Made by a program: the position numbers and the translations under genes. Positions 36,561-47,716 of a DNA stretch of 64,000 nucleotides are shown here, piece by piece. The notes beneath the pieces were generated by a model. The model was not told where the DNA came from. It worked only from the letters and a program-made list of their open reading frames with translations, and searched no databases. Position 1 is the stretch's first letter, and each line of letters opens with the position of its first letter. The stretch lies in NCBI GenBank assembly GCA_022575985.1, contig JAKSXM010000007.1:66742501-66806500 (forward strand). Reading direction: 5' to 3'. The DNA comes from Anagrus nilaparvatae (taxonomy: Eukaryota; Arthropoda; Insecta; Hymenoptera; Mymaridae).

Positions 36561-38071
36561 TAATAAATTTTATTAATTTAGAGTGTAAATTGATTAAAAT
36601 ATTGAATTAAAAAGATAAGAAAGTTTTTTACACAAAATTTTAATAGATCAATGTAAAAATTTTATCATGAATTGTATTCAATTTAACAACCATATTTAAT
36701 TTAATTTTAATTAGATCTGTTCTCATATATTGAACATTTCAATATATTGAACAATGTATCAGAACTGATCTGCTCAGTACTGGTCAATAGAGAACATTTC
36801 TAATTAATAGTAAAAATTTTAGTTTCCATCAATTTAGCATTAATTGTTGTGTTGTAATATATAATAATAGCAAACAATGAATTTTTATTAGCTCCCGTAG
36901 GTGATGACAATTAAAATAAAAACCCGTAATAACAATAATTTCATCATGGAAAAATAAATTTTTACATTGTGCAATTTTGTTCAATTTTATTTTTTTACAC
37001 CAAGCAAAATAAAAAAAAAGTTATTTATTTTTAGGCATAAAATTCTTTAAGAATAAATTATGTAGCTTTGGAACAGATTAAAAAGTTATAATTAATAATT
37101 TTTGTTTTAATAATTCAGATATTAGTGTGTTTCTTGTCATAAAAAATAATTCCGGTATATCGATTATCGGATGTCCAAGGCGTTAATAGTAGTTTTTATT
37201 TTGATATAAAAAAAGATCAATAAATAAATAAGAAAATTAAAATATTTAAAAAAAAAGAAATTTAACAGTATAATAATACTAATAATCGATAATTGGTAAA
37301 GTGTCATATCCTGTATATTTTTTTAACCACTAAAAAATATAGTAATTTTTCTACATGAAATAAAACTAAAATAAAACTTGTTATAAAATGACACAAAAAA
37401 TAATTTATTTTTTTATGCTAATAGTCAGGTCTGTAAGGCTTATGTAAAAAAAAGCAAAATTTGTAAGTACGACAACAATAAGTAAGCAACATTTTCCTTT
37501 GCAAAGTTAGTGAAATCTATTCAGTAACATATTAAGAATATTGTCTATATCAAATAAAGTTAAACAAATCACCCCAATTTTTCGTCTCATTAAGCCAAAA
37601 AATTAATTTTATCTTTTTTTTAATTTTGGCATGTCCTAGTAGGTAATTTAGGTCGCTAAATCCAAATATGGGGTCAGAAATTTTTTCTGAGGAATTTAAA
37701 AACATTATTTTCTAAAAATACCATTTTTTTTTCAAACTATTTTTTCAATTTTTAATTTGTAGTTACTTTGGACCAATTTATATCTAGTAAAAGTATATGT
37801 AGTAAAAAATTAATTGTTTGTCGGGTGTTACGTTATTTGCATAATTTTTGCACTTCAAATAAAACATTTATCAAAGAAAATTAGAACAAATATAAATGTA
37901 TCATTTTCTTTTAAAAATCTAGAATTATTTATAATCAAAAAAATAATAAAATACCCAAAAATCCTTTATAATCTTCTCCAGTCTTGCATTACTGTACCCG
38001 GAAAAAAGTTATTTATTTATTATACACGTTCTTAAAAAATATAATAAATATTTAATTTATAAATATAGGTT
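36561..38071. other. AT-rich intergenic DNA, no gene seen
   Basis: No coding, RNA or repeat boundary is evident apart from a small palindrome near 36735-36765 (atattgaacatttcaatatat). Confidence 0.5.
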
Positions 38072-38400
38072 TGTAAGGTTGAAAATAAGGGTGATACACC
38101 CCTAAAAATTAATTTTTGACCACAGATTGAGTTTCAGCAGTCCAAAATATCTACTGGAATGGATAAAAAATTAAAAGAAAATGTTTTTTAAAAAAATGAT
38201 ATTTTAACGTTTTTAAGGGTGAAAGTAAGTGTGATATATCCTTCAAAATTAGTATTTGACTTCAGATTTAGATTCAGCAGCCAAAAGCACCTACTAGGGA
38301 GTATAACAATAGAAAAAATATAAGATTAAAAAAAAACTAATTTTTAGGGGTTGAAATTGTGAAAATAAGGTTGCTACATCCCTAAAAAATAAATTATTTT
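38072..38400. repeat. Degenerate tandem repeat (~135 bp, about 2.5 copies)
   Basis: Each copy opens with 'gttgaaaataagggtgatac'-like text, then 'cccctaaaaatta' and 'gattcagcag'. Copies start near 38078, 38215 and 38345. Confidence 0.55.
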
Positions 38401-38557
38401 TTTTTTTGGTTCAAAATATTATCAAAAGAAAATTTTCTTTTAAATATTTAGAAAAAAAAATTTTTTTTAGGTTATGTTCAGTTCTTTTTGCTACCGACAA
38501 TTTCTGTCTCATTGCCATTAAATGCAATTGAAAAATAAAATTAAAAAAAAAATGCGC

Positions 38558-38596
38558 CTAGACAGGGACTTGAACCCTCGACCCTGGACCCAGAAA
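38558..38596 (-). pseudogene. tRNA-Lys fragment (T arm and acceptor)
   Basis: Minus strand: GGGTTCAAGTCCCTGTCTAG, the 3' part of a tRNA-Lys, next to an A-run as at the intact gene; the remainder is lost. Confidence 0.6.
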
Positions 38597-38762
38597 AACG
38601 ACAAAAATCTTTATATGTGCTCTCCTGAAAAACTTAAATTTTTGTGTTACGCGATTTTTGAGATTGCGCGGTAGAATATGAGGCCCCTATAAAAATGATA
38701 GCGATTTCTATTGTGATCAAATTAATCAAATTAAGAAGCAAACATTTACTAAAAAATAAAAT

Positions 38763-38784
38763 TAAAAAAAAAAAAAAAAAAAAT
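38763..38784 (-). terminator. Pol III terminator (T-run) of the tRNA-Lys gene
   Basis: In the minus sense, about 18 T follow two bases after the tRNA 3' end. Confidence 0.7.
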
Positions 38785-38785
38785 A

Positions 38786-38858
38786 CGCCCAAACAGGGAC
38801 TTGAACCCTGGACCCTCAGATTAAAAGTCTGATGCTCTACCGACTGAGCTATCTAGGC
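38786..38858 (-). tRNA. tRNA-Lys (anticodon TTT)
   Basis: A complete cloverleaf on the minus strand, 73 nt including the discriminator: acceptor GCCTAGA with TTTGGGC (two G-T pairs), D arm GCTC/GAGC, anticodon arm TCAGA-CTTTTAA-TCTGA, variable loop GGGTC, T arm CAGGG-TTCAAGT-CCCTG. No intron; CCA is not encoded, as usual in eukaryotes. Partial copies of the same gene with the same flanks are at 38558, 58005 and 60315, so it sits in a duplicated segment. Confidence 0.93.
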
Positions 38859-40640
38859 AGCTGGGCATCGGAGCTCTATTTACGTCTTTTATACTTAATT
38901 TTTAATTTTAGCTATAGTTTATTTACTTAAATATACAAATAATTTTTAATATATATATTTTTATTAAACTAGGGGGCCAGCCCCCTGCGCGCTGAAGTGC
39001 GTCAACCCCCTACAAAATCATATTTCATATTTTATCCCAGTAAAACTAGCTCAATTCAATAATAAAAACAGTTATACAGTAAGATGTAGATTGCAACAGA
39101 GCTGGGATACTGTGACACGCTGTTATCCGTATATACGGCGTACGGTAAACGGGTACTAGATGTAATCAGCCGTATATACGGCAAACTGCATACGGTAGCC
39201 GTATAAATTAGCCAATGAATACGGCAAATTTCAAACGGATCCCGTATATACTTCAGCCGTATGAAAATCCATACGGGAAAAGTCAATACGGGAGCCGTAC
39301 AGAATATGCCTTATTAATGGACTATTTTAAACGGGTCCCGTATTGACTTTTTCCGTATGAAAATCCGTACGGCAAAATCCAATACGGGAACCGTACAAAA
39401 TATGCCGTATGAATGGACCAATTTATACGGCTCCCGTATTGACTTTTGCCGTATGAAAATCCATACGGCAAAATCCAATACGCTAGCCGTATTAAATAGT
39501 CTATTAATACGGCATATTACCTACGGCTCCCGTATTTATTTATGCTGTATGAAAAACCCTACGACAAAAATCAGTACAAAATCACCCGAAAATCACGTAT
39601 TTGTACGGCATAAGAATATACGGCCCCATATTTGTCTCACACGGGCCCGTATGCATATAGGACCTGGGTATTTTCATAATGCCCACGGGTCCGTATGCGA
39701 ATGAGACTTGGGTGTTTTCATAATGCCCACGGAACCGTACACAGTATGAAAATACCCAAGTCCTATACGCATAAGGACCCGTATGCATATAGGACCTGGG
39801 TATTCTCATATTGCTCACGGACCCGTCTCACATGTATACTGACCCGTGGGAATTATGAAAATACTCTCTCCTATACGAATACGGGTCCGTGGGCATTATA
39901 TGAAAATACCCAGGTCCTATATGCATACGGGTCCGTATGCGTATGAGACTTGGATTTTTCATAGTACTGACGGGTCAGTGGGCAGTATGCATTCAAACTT
40001 TAACATACTACCAACTAATCCGTATACTTATAAAACCAAAGTATGGACAGACTGTGCACGGATCATTATACTGCTTGGCCGTATATACGGCTGTTTTCCG
40101 TGCCCAAAATGCCGTGCACGCCCAACTCTGGATTGCAAATAATGAACTTTTTCCATAATTTTAATAAACCATTATTATTTTTATTTTCAAAATTTATCTA
40201 AAAAAAATGTATAATATTGCAAATATTGCATACTGTCAGAACCCTTTTCATCCCTCAAAGTAAATTTTTTTTTGTCCTGGACGGAGAAATCAAGAACGAA
40301 ATTTTACAATAGGATGACAAAATACTCGATTTCATATACTGTGTTGCATTATAATAAATTAAAAAATTAACATTTAAAATTGTCTTACAAATTCTTGTAC
40401 AACGTGCCGCTAACATTACATAGCAACAATAAATTGACCAATTAAATAAAATCGATGACGAAATTTATAGAAGATTTTATAATAAAATGAGAAAATTATT
40501 GTATTTCTTATTATTTACGTATACGTATTTTTTAATATGTTTTTTATTATAATTATAAATACACAAAATTTTATTAATAATTAAGTATTTAAAAAAATTA
40601 ATAAACGCGCGAGAGTATATAACAGAGAACTTTTTGTATT
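38859..40640. repeat. Duplicated tRNA-associated segment, copy 1
   Basis: Flank 38942-39096, continuing at 40131-40330 after the hAT insertion, matches 55478-55760 and 60462-60800: GGGGG...CCCCC hairpin with 'gcgcgctgaagtgcg', 'cctacaaaatcatatt', 'cagtaaaactagctcaattc' and 'tttccataattttaataaac'. The part at 40395-40510 (acgtgccgct ... aatcgatgac) matches 56195-56310. Confidence 0.8.
39097..40130. mobile_element. Non-autonomous hAT-type element, copy 1 (1034 bp)
   Basis: Ends CAGAGCTGGG and CCCAACTCTG are inverted repeats. GATTGCAA is duplicated exactly at 39089-39096 and 40131-40138. The homologous stretch at 60595-60615 has the same flanks with no insertion. The interior is almost wholly built from short palindromic CCGTAT/ATACGG motifs in ~96-bp and ~55-bp near-tandem units. 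The short frames inside (39357-40158, both strands) repeat because the DNA repeats; no transposase. Confidence 0.9.
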
Positions 40641-40818
40641 TTACACCGCTAGCACCTAATAAAAAATATAAATCACGCGCATGACAAAATCAGCGTGACC
40701 AATCAGAACACGATTAAATTAGACGAAAAATTATGTCAAATGAGTTTTTTAGAGATAGAAGGTATTTATACAATATATTTCATAGCTTTATTATTAAAAC
40801 AACTTTTCATTAACTTAC

Positions 40819-40885
40819 CTATGTGAATTGTAACATTACAACCAGGTTTTGAATCAATTTTACAAATTTTGCATTTAGGAGCCAT
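40819..40885 (-). CDS. Possible first exon of a THAP-like or zinc-binding protein (partial)
   Basis: Minus strand: an ATG at 40885 opens a frame of 22 codons, MAPKCKICKIDSKPGCNVTI then HI, ending exactly at a strong donor (G|GTAAGTTAATG, 40818 downward). C-x2-C-x7-C at the N-terminus fits the start of a THAP or similar zinc finger. A TATAAATATAAA-like stretch lies 20-30 bases upstream. I could not find the next exon towards 40140, and the hAT insertion may have intervened. Could also be a stray transposon exon. Confidence 0.35.
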
Positions 40886-41059
40886 GTATTCACAAAGAGA
40901 AAAATTTATATTTATATTGGAAACTTGGAATTTAAATAAAATTAAATGTTATGAAATAATGAGGTTAGAAAAAACTATTCATTATGATTATTTTAATACA
41001 AACACATTTAAGAATTTAATTAATTATATTTTTAAGAAATTAAATAAAAACTTATAAAA

Positions 41060-42060
41060 ATAAGAGAAAACAAATCATGGAATAAGATTTATACACAGAT
41101 AGGATAATATTTTTGTAAACTTTTACCTATGACTTTTACACTTTCACAGTCCGCAATCCTTTTTATTTATCCACCATGTTTATCTACATATATCTATCTC
41201 TTTTTTGGAGCGTCCAATCATATATTCTATCGCCCGTTTTTAAAAAATCAAAGAGTTTATCTATGCTTTATTATTTCAGTAAATATTTAGTTTTAATTGG
41301 TTAAATTTTTTAATATATTAAAACAAAATTATTAAACTGTATATAAACAATCACTATTCAATACATATAATACTTAATTATAAAGGTGCGACAATATATT
41401 TAAAAAAAATAAAAACAAAATGTAAAAATTTATTTATAAAAATATATTTTTTTATTAGTAAAAAATTGAATACATTAAAAAAAAACAATTAGAATTTTAT
41501 TAAAGTTTTTAACAAAATATAGAAAAAAGTTTAACATATAAAGTAGGCCTGAACCTCTTTTCTGTAATAATATTTTTTATTGCTGATAGGTCCATAGAAT
41601 TTTTCAATGAAATTTTCTGATTATAGGATAGCTGTATATGAATATGAAATCTGAAAAACGGTTCAGTTGCCCACAATAGGAATTTTTAAGTATGTGATAA
41701 TAGTTTTTACCTAAAATGCTCTATTCCCCAGGATAGAAAATATTGAAAATCCAAAAAAAATTAATTAAAGTTGCTTACTGCGGGCCACTGGACAAAATAT
41801 GTATATAAAAAAATATGTATATCTTGTTCGTGTTCAGTAACTCAAAAAATACAAGTAAAGGATAAAAATGTTAAAAACTCAGCAAAACATATCTTAAAAT
41901 TTCTATTGGACAATTTTCTGTACAAATGGATTTCATATTCGTATTCAGTGACCCAAAAAACATAAAAATTCTTTGGAAAATTTTATGGGCCAATTAGTAA
42001 AAAAAATTGAGGACGATAAAGGGATTCAGGCCTAGACTAATATTAATGTAGTTACTCCTA
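41060..42060. other. Intergenic with one diverged repeat
   Basis: 41540-41690 is distantly related to 14960-15150. Nothing else supported; the frame at 41771-41965 contains a direct repeat of 'attcagtaactcaaaaaat'-type text and is not convincing as a gene. Confidence 0.4.
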
Positions 42061-42313
42061 CACTAAAAAAAAATCCGCTTGTGGCAAGCAGAATTCCATT
42101 TGTAGCTAGCAGAATTTTCTTATCTCGTCAAACGATTGCAAATGACTTGAAACGCAAAAAAATTTAAAAAAAATGTTTTTCCCACTTACGTTCTTGGGAT
42201 TTGAGATTGATTTTCTTTAGGTTTCACTTCGTTTGGAATCGCTTGAGAAGAAAAAAAATTCCGATAACCACAAGTGGAATCCCGTTTGCCGTTACTCGAA
42301 TTTTTTTTCAGTG
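42061..42313. mobile_element. Short inverted-repeat element (~250 bp)
   Basis: CACTAAAAAAAAATCCGCTT at the left pairs with AATTTTTTTTCAGTG at the right; inside, 'gcttgtggcaagcagaatt' pairs weakly with 'ccacaagtggaatcccg'. Similar 'cttgtggc' scraps occur near 7085 and 32025. Confidence 0.55.
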
Positions 42314-43199
42314 CAGCATAAAAATCTTTATGAAATTATAGATAGGTTTATTTGTAATCTAAACAAATTTCTTATTAAAAATAATTCTTTTCAAGAATTA
42401 ATTTTATAAGAAAATTTAAATAATTTTTTATTTAAAATATTTTCTCTCAAACCTGTATTAGCTACTATTATAAATAAAATTCATATGTTAATAATTAGAT
42501 TACTGTAGTAAATTGCTAAGAATTATTATAAATAAACATTTTCGAGAAAAATTTAGACTATTAAAACTTCGACCGGCGTGGCGAGGTTTAACATTTGCAA
42601 AAATTATTATTCAATTGAACTTTTATAAAATATCTAATGTTTTACAGCGAATTCAAGCATTCCCTGTAGTTATACTGTTATTTTCATTTGTCATATTCTA
42701 ATGTTACTGAATACAAAGATCTAGTAATTTATATTATTTTATGATTTTGCAAAAATTATCTACATTTTATTAATTTACTCGCTCGGGGCTAAGGTTTTGC
42801 TCTATATAACATAACAAAAATAAATTAAAAAGTAATTATTTCTTTTTTAAAAATTATTTTTAAAAATTGATTTTGGACTTAAAACACAATAAAAAATTAA
42901 ATTTAAAATTAAAAAAGATATTTGTTTACGTGAAAATTTAAAATTACAACGTATTTTTTTCTTAGAAAAATTTTTTTTCTTTAATTTTAAAAATTTTATG
43001 ATAATTTTGATTTTGTAATTAACCATATTTAAATATTTTTTAAAAAGATATTACATTTTAAATATGGCTAAATTTAAACCAAACCGGCACAAGATGCATG
43101 GTCGGGTCTTTAAATCGGTTCCAAAGTAATTTTTTTTTGAAAGTACTACTAAAAATAAGCCTCCATGCCAAATAAATAAATAAATAAAAAAGCAAATAT

Positions 43200-44710
43200 A
43201 GATTGCTTAAGTTCAAGAACAGTTTTTAGATATTTACCATTAGAAGAACAAAAGTTGATTAATTTAAGAAGTAAAATAAATATAGATCAAGACTCACATA
43301 TTTGCTCTAAACATAAAAAATATTTTTTGACCGTTTATCAAAATAACCGAAAATATTGCTGTAACCCCCATAAAACACATTCTGAATTTGTTCAGATCTT
43401 TGAGGGAAATCAAACTTGAATTTTATCTATCTTATAATGATATTTTGGGTAGTCATATAATACCTGAGCAAAAATTATGTGATAATTGTCGTAAATCAAT
43501 AAACGAACGTAAGCGAATTCAGAGTGACGAAGCAGAAATTTCACTTATCTGCACACCAAAAGAAAACGCTTTAGAAACTTGCAATTCGGTTTTAGCTAAA
43601 GTTTGTATTTCACCTATAAAATTTAAGGAAGGGCGAATTGTTAATAAGATAGCATACGGAAGAAATAAATTAAGCAATCTCACAGATGTTGTAAAATTAA
43701 AATTTAAGAAAGCTTTAGAATTTCCAGATGAAATAATTCTAAAATATTCTAAAAATCAACTTAGAAAGCCCCTATTTTTTTATACAATGATGTCAGAATT
43801 AAAAACAAAACTTGAAAGCTGTAACTCTAAAGAGAAAAAACAATTATTAACAATGATGCCTGATGAAATGACATTTAAAGAAATTACGAGTACTTTAAAT
43901 GTATCAAGACATATGATAAGGGAATCAAAAAAATTAAAAAAATTACATGGCTTCTTTGATTCTCCAAAATCTAAAATTGGGGCTCGCATATCTCAAGAAA
44001 TTTTAAATCGCCTCAATAATTTTTCTTGCAATGATTTATATTCTAGAGTAATGCCAAAATAAAAAAAATGTTATTAAAATTAGTGATAATGAGTTTAGAT
44101 CTCAAAGAGTAATGCTTTTAAATTTTAATGAGCTGTCTGCTGATTATAAGAAAAGTTACCCAGATGATAAAATAGGATTTACCACATTTTATCGTTTGAA
44201 AACTAAAGAATGTATTATTGCTGGTTCAATTGGAACTCAAACAATTTTCGTTTACCCCATATATCAAAATTTTAATTTGCTAATTAGAGCGACTGGAACA
44301 AATATATCTTATAAAGATATGGTTTCCAAAGTGGTTTGTAATGTAAATAAAAAATACTGAATGTTTCGGATTTGCTCATCGTATCCTAATGAATCAACTG
44401 TGAAAAATTTTATAGAAGAAATTTTTTCTACATCAGCTGGTGAAGTGGATGAATGCGAAGAATTTTTTGAATCTTTTCAGTCGACCTCAGCTGACCGAGC
44501 AGAAATCGTTTCAAATATATGCTCCAAGAAGAAATTACTTAGCTTAATTGAAGACAAATTATATATTTTGTTACCTCATATGTATGTTACTACACAGCAA
44601 TCAAAATATTTTAAGTCTAAAAAAGAAAATTTATAGTAAAATAAAGCAATTGTACAGTTAGATTTCCGTGAAAATTTTAAATATGTTATTCAAGATAATA
44701 TCCAACAGAG
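43200..44710 (+). pseudogene. Degenerate transposase-like gene of the 43060-46382 element
   Basis: Pieces follow each other in changing frames. 43201-43410 has CSKHKKYF and KYCCNPHKTH, a cysteine/histidine N-terminal motif. 43388-44059 has PEQKLCDNCRKSI, a helix-turn-helix-like part (FKEITSTLNVSRHMIRESKK) and further helices. 44112-44357 has DDKIGFTTFYRLK and ECIIAGSIGTQTIFVYP. 44361-44633 and 44645-44710 end with VQLDFRENFKYVIQDNIQ, which resembles the catalytic-core strand of a large arthropod transposase-like family usually left unnamed in annotations. At least three frameshifts or stops make it inactive. The family link is from memory of the conserved motif order. Confidence 0.6.
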
Positions 44711-44889
44711 AGTCCGGTACTAAAGTGCGGTGATGAATTTCAGGTTGAAGCTGAGCTATATGTGTTAGGAAAAACTGGTAATTATTTTTTAAACTAATTT
44801 TAGGAGATTCGTACTTTTTTATTCTTACTTTTTTTACTTTAACTTTTCATAATACTTTATACAAACAACTTGCACAAAATTTATTAACG

Positions 44890-45280
44890 ATGCACAGGAA
44901 AAATCTTGAAGAAGCAGCCGCTGCTGCTGAAATTCCAGATGTTAGCCCTTCAGAGAATTATCAAGAAAATAATGACCCAAAAATGAAGAAATCCTCTTCT
45001 AGCAACAAGTGTTTAAAAAGAAAAGCTGCACCAAATAAGAAAGTTTTAAAAGAAATAACAAACGAGCAAGATAAAGCAAAAGTTCAGAATAAGAAAGATA
45101 TAGTCGAGAAGATAGACTTTCAGCAAATACCTCCTTCGGAGGCAGTTTTTTGTAAAAATTTAGTTTGCAATTTCTTTTGGTGATGGGTATAATAATGAAG
45201 AAGACAGTGACATATCAAATACTGATGGTAGCGATATTGAAGCAGAAGCTGATGTTGTTATTGAAAAAAAAAGCTAAGGG
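44890..45280 (+). pseudogene. Lysine-rich then acidic frame of the same transposon
   Basis: Frame 44890-45180 starts MHRKNLEEAAAAAEIPDVSP and becomes lysine-rich (SNKCLKRKAAPNKK). In another frame, 45182-45277 continues with an acidic tail (NNEEDSDISNTDGSDIEAEA) to a stop. A low-complexity nuclear-type tail, perhaps the 3' part of the transposase gene. Confidence 0.4.
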
Positions 45281-46382
45281 TAATATAGGTCAACACTTTT
45301 TTATACTTATAATGACTTAATACAATTTATGAATAATTTTTTTTTCCGGATAGTTATAAACATACCTATTATTGATACTGGCATGTGGATTGATAAGGAG
45401 ATTATATTATTGATTAGTTTATACAAAGAGCATTTACTTTTTTTTTAGTAAAAATAGAGGCAAATTTTGGAAAAATCTTATCAAAGGATTAGGAAAAAAA
45501 AGTTATTTAAGAACTCAAAAGGATTAAATGATGCTTACAAGAAGTGTGTTGATAACAAATTATTATTATTAAGTTGCCACCATTTTTGGACAGAGGGGGG
45601 TGGCCGGGTTGAGAAATAATCGCCAATATGTATACAGATTTCTTGCAGTAAAATAGTTTCATAAGTAATTTTTAATATTTTTTGATCCTTTTTAGGAAAA
45701 AAATAGTTTTTTAATTTATTAAAATTATTCCTTTAAATTTCGACGTTTTAATACAAAAGCTCCTAAAAACATAAAAATATATATCCTTATGAAAAATTTC
45801 CCGCGGAATCCAAATTTTTGGCCAGATTTTTAATTGGTCACGTGACTTGGCGGGAAATGTGAAATTTGTAAAAAACGAAGTTTCAAAGCTGCTCTATTTT
45901 GATCTAGAGCTCTGAAAACGCTATAAGCAGTGGTTTCTCTTTTTCATCGTAAACTTTGAAGTATCAGAAGTACTTTGAAACCTACTAAAGGATTTTTTAT
46001 TTATATACTTTTGAGAAATTCAAATTAAAAAAAAAAGGGGGGTTTAGCGTTTTCTTGCGCATGCGCAGATCAAAGAATTTTTTTGACCTCAGAATTGGAT
46101 TCTACGGGAAATTTTATATCCGGGCCTAAGAAGAAAAAATTTTTCAAGAAAATGTGTTTTTTACAGAAAAAATAAGAAAAATTTTTTTCATTTTTCTTAC
46201 TTTTTTTATAAGAGTCCAAGACAAAAAAATGGTCGCCAAAAATCGAGGATTGAACCTTATAAGCTAAAAATTGGCATGGAGGCTTATTTTTTATAGTACT
46301 TTCAAAAAAAAAATACTTTGGAACTGATTTGAAGACCCGACCATGCATCTTGTGCCGGTTTGGTTTAAATTTAGCCATATCT

Positions 46383-47340
46383 AATTTACCTAATTTCATT
46401 TTTCTAAATTTAATAACATTAAAAAATAGGTTAAAAATTAAAAATTTAAATAAAAATCATTAAAATGCTTGGATGCATTTTTTTGGCAACGATAAATTGG
46501 TCAACTTTTTAATCACAGCTATTATAAATATTTGACAATAAGCATTTTGCTGCGATCTTCATAATTATTATTTTATCAATTTAAGTTTATTAATTATGTA
46601 TAACGACTAATAAATTTTAACTTCTTTTGTTCATTTAAATAATTAAAAAAAATATTACATTTTTTTTGTTTTTAAAGTTAATTTTATGAATAATATTAGC
46701 GAAAATTGTAAAAAAAGTTAATTTTATGTTTTATTTATTGATTTTAGAAAAGTACTTATTCTCTAAAGTGAAAAGTAAAAATGTGGGTTAAAATTTACAC
46801 CATCGTACTTTTAAAGTAGCGATTTTTTTTCACACCTCCAAAACAGTGAACTTGAAATTCATACTTTTAAAGGTGCGAATTTAACGTTTACACCAAGAAT
46901 GTATAGCGCGTTTCTAAATTCACACTTTTAAAAAGTGAATTGTTTACTCGCGCCTTGCGGTAATATAACCTTAAAAAATTTACACCTTTAAGGTATAATT
47001 CTACTTGGAGTGCTCGGTTTTTAAGCAGAATTGGATAATTTACGGGGAAAATGGGAAGAGATAATGGAAAATTTTTTTGGGGTTAAGTAAATGAACTTAT
47101 AAAGTACGTGAAAAATTTTTTTTATTAATTTTTATAATTTTTTATGCTTTAAAATTTTATGTAAAGTTCATGTATTTTCGCAAGAAAAAGCAAAAGGTAC
47201 ATGATAAAAAATGTTTGACAACACCTACTATGTTATAATTATTTTGAATTTGTCTCCAATTGTAAATATTATAAATAAAACACTTTAATATTTTTATGTA
47301 AATATCTTTTATTGTTCCTTCTTTTTACAATTTAATCATT
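46383..47340. other. Intergenic, no gene seen
   Basis: AT-rich. At 46790-47000 short 'acacctttaaagt'-like segments recur in both orientations, probably a decayed MITE. Confidence 0.4.
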
Positions 47341-47342
47341 TT

Positions 47343-47396
47343 GTTAAAAAACGACGCGTTTCGGAAAGTTAACTTTCCATCCTCAGGTTTATCTCA
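47343..47396 (-). ncRNA. Hammerhead-ribozyme-like motif
   Basis: In the minus sense the order is AAAC, CTGAGGA (CUGANGA core), a U, stem II GGAAAG-TTAA-CTTTCC, GAAA, ACGCGT-containing stem III, GTC (cleavage-type triplet) and GTTT, which pairs with the leading AAAC as stem I. Stem III is a short palindrome, as in dimer-acting hammerheads. One extra unpaired U follows the core. Such motifs are known in terminal repeats of Penelope-like retroelements; no Penelope reverse transcriptase is visible here, so this would be a solo relic. Confidence 0.5.
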
Positions 47397-47716
47397 ATTA
47401 ATGAGAAAAATAAAATTATATTAAAACACTTTTTGAACATAGTTTACGTCAATGTTGCATGGTCGAGCAACTGTATAATACTGCAGTATTATATTACCTA
47501 CTATGTGTACCATCAACCGAAATTACTTAACTTTACATAAAAATTTAATGCATAAAAAATTATTAAAATTAATAAAAAAATTCTTTTCACGTATTTTATT
47601 ACTTCATTTATTTAAACTCAAAAGATTTTTCCATTATTTCTTCCCGTTTTTCCGTAAACTAATTTTCCGATTTTGCTTGAAAACAGAGCGCGCAAATTTA
47701 CATCTTGAAAAGTACC

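Larger units (their letters stand above)
43060..46382 (+). mobile_element. Decayed DNA transposon with ~110-bp inverted repeats (3.3 kb)
   Basis: ATGGCTAAATTTAAACCAAA at 43063 and its reverse complement ending near 46379 open inverted repeats that run through 'cggcacaagatgcatggtcg' to 'gcctccatgcca' (left to ~43172, right from ~46267). Between them lie the broken frames of one transposase-like protein and an acidic/basic second frame. The right interior (45920-46075) has a relative at 62518-62690, so the family is dispersed. No target duplication was evident. Confidence 0.75.

Noticed and set aside
39357..40158. Several frames with MHTGPYAY/GSVG repeats on both strands
   Set aside because: They translate the CCGTAT palindromic units of the hAT-type element and recur at 57326-57661 for the same reason.
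46070..46399. 109-residue minus-strand frame beginning MKLGKLDMAKFKPNRH
   Set aside because: It lies on the right inverted repeat of the transposon, and its start is repeated at the left end; low-complexity F/K content and no motif. A tiny terminal ORF remains possible but unsupported.
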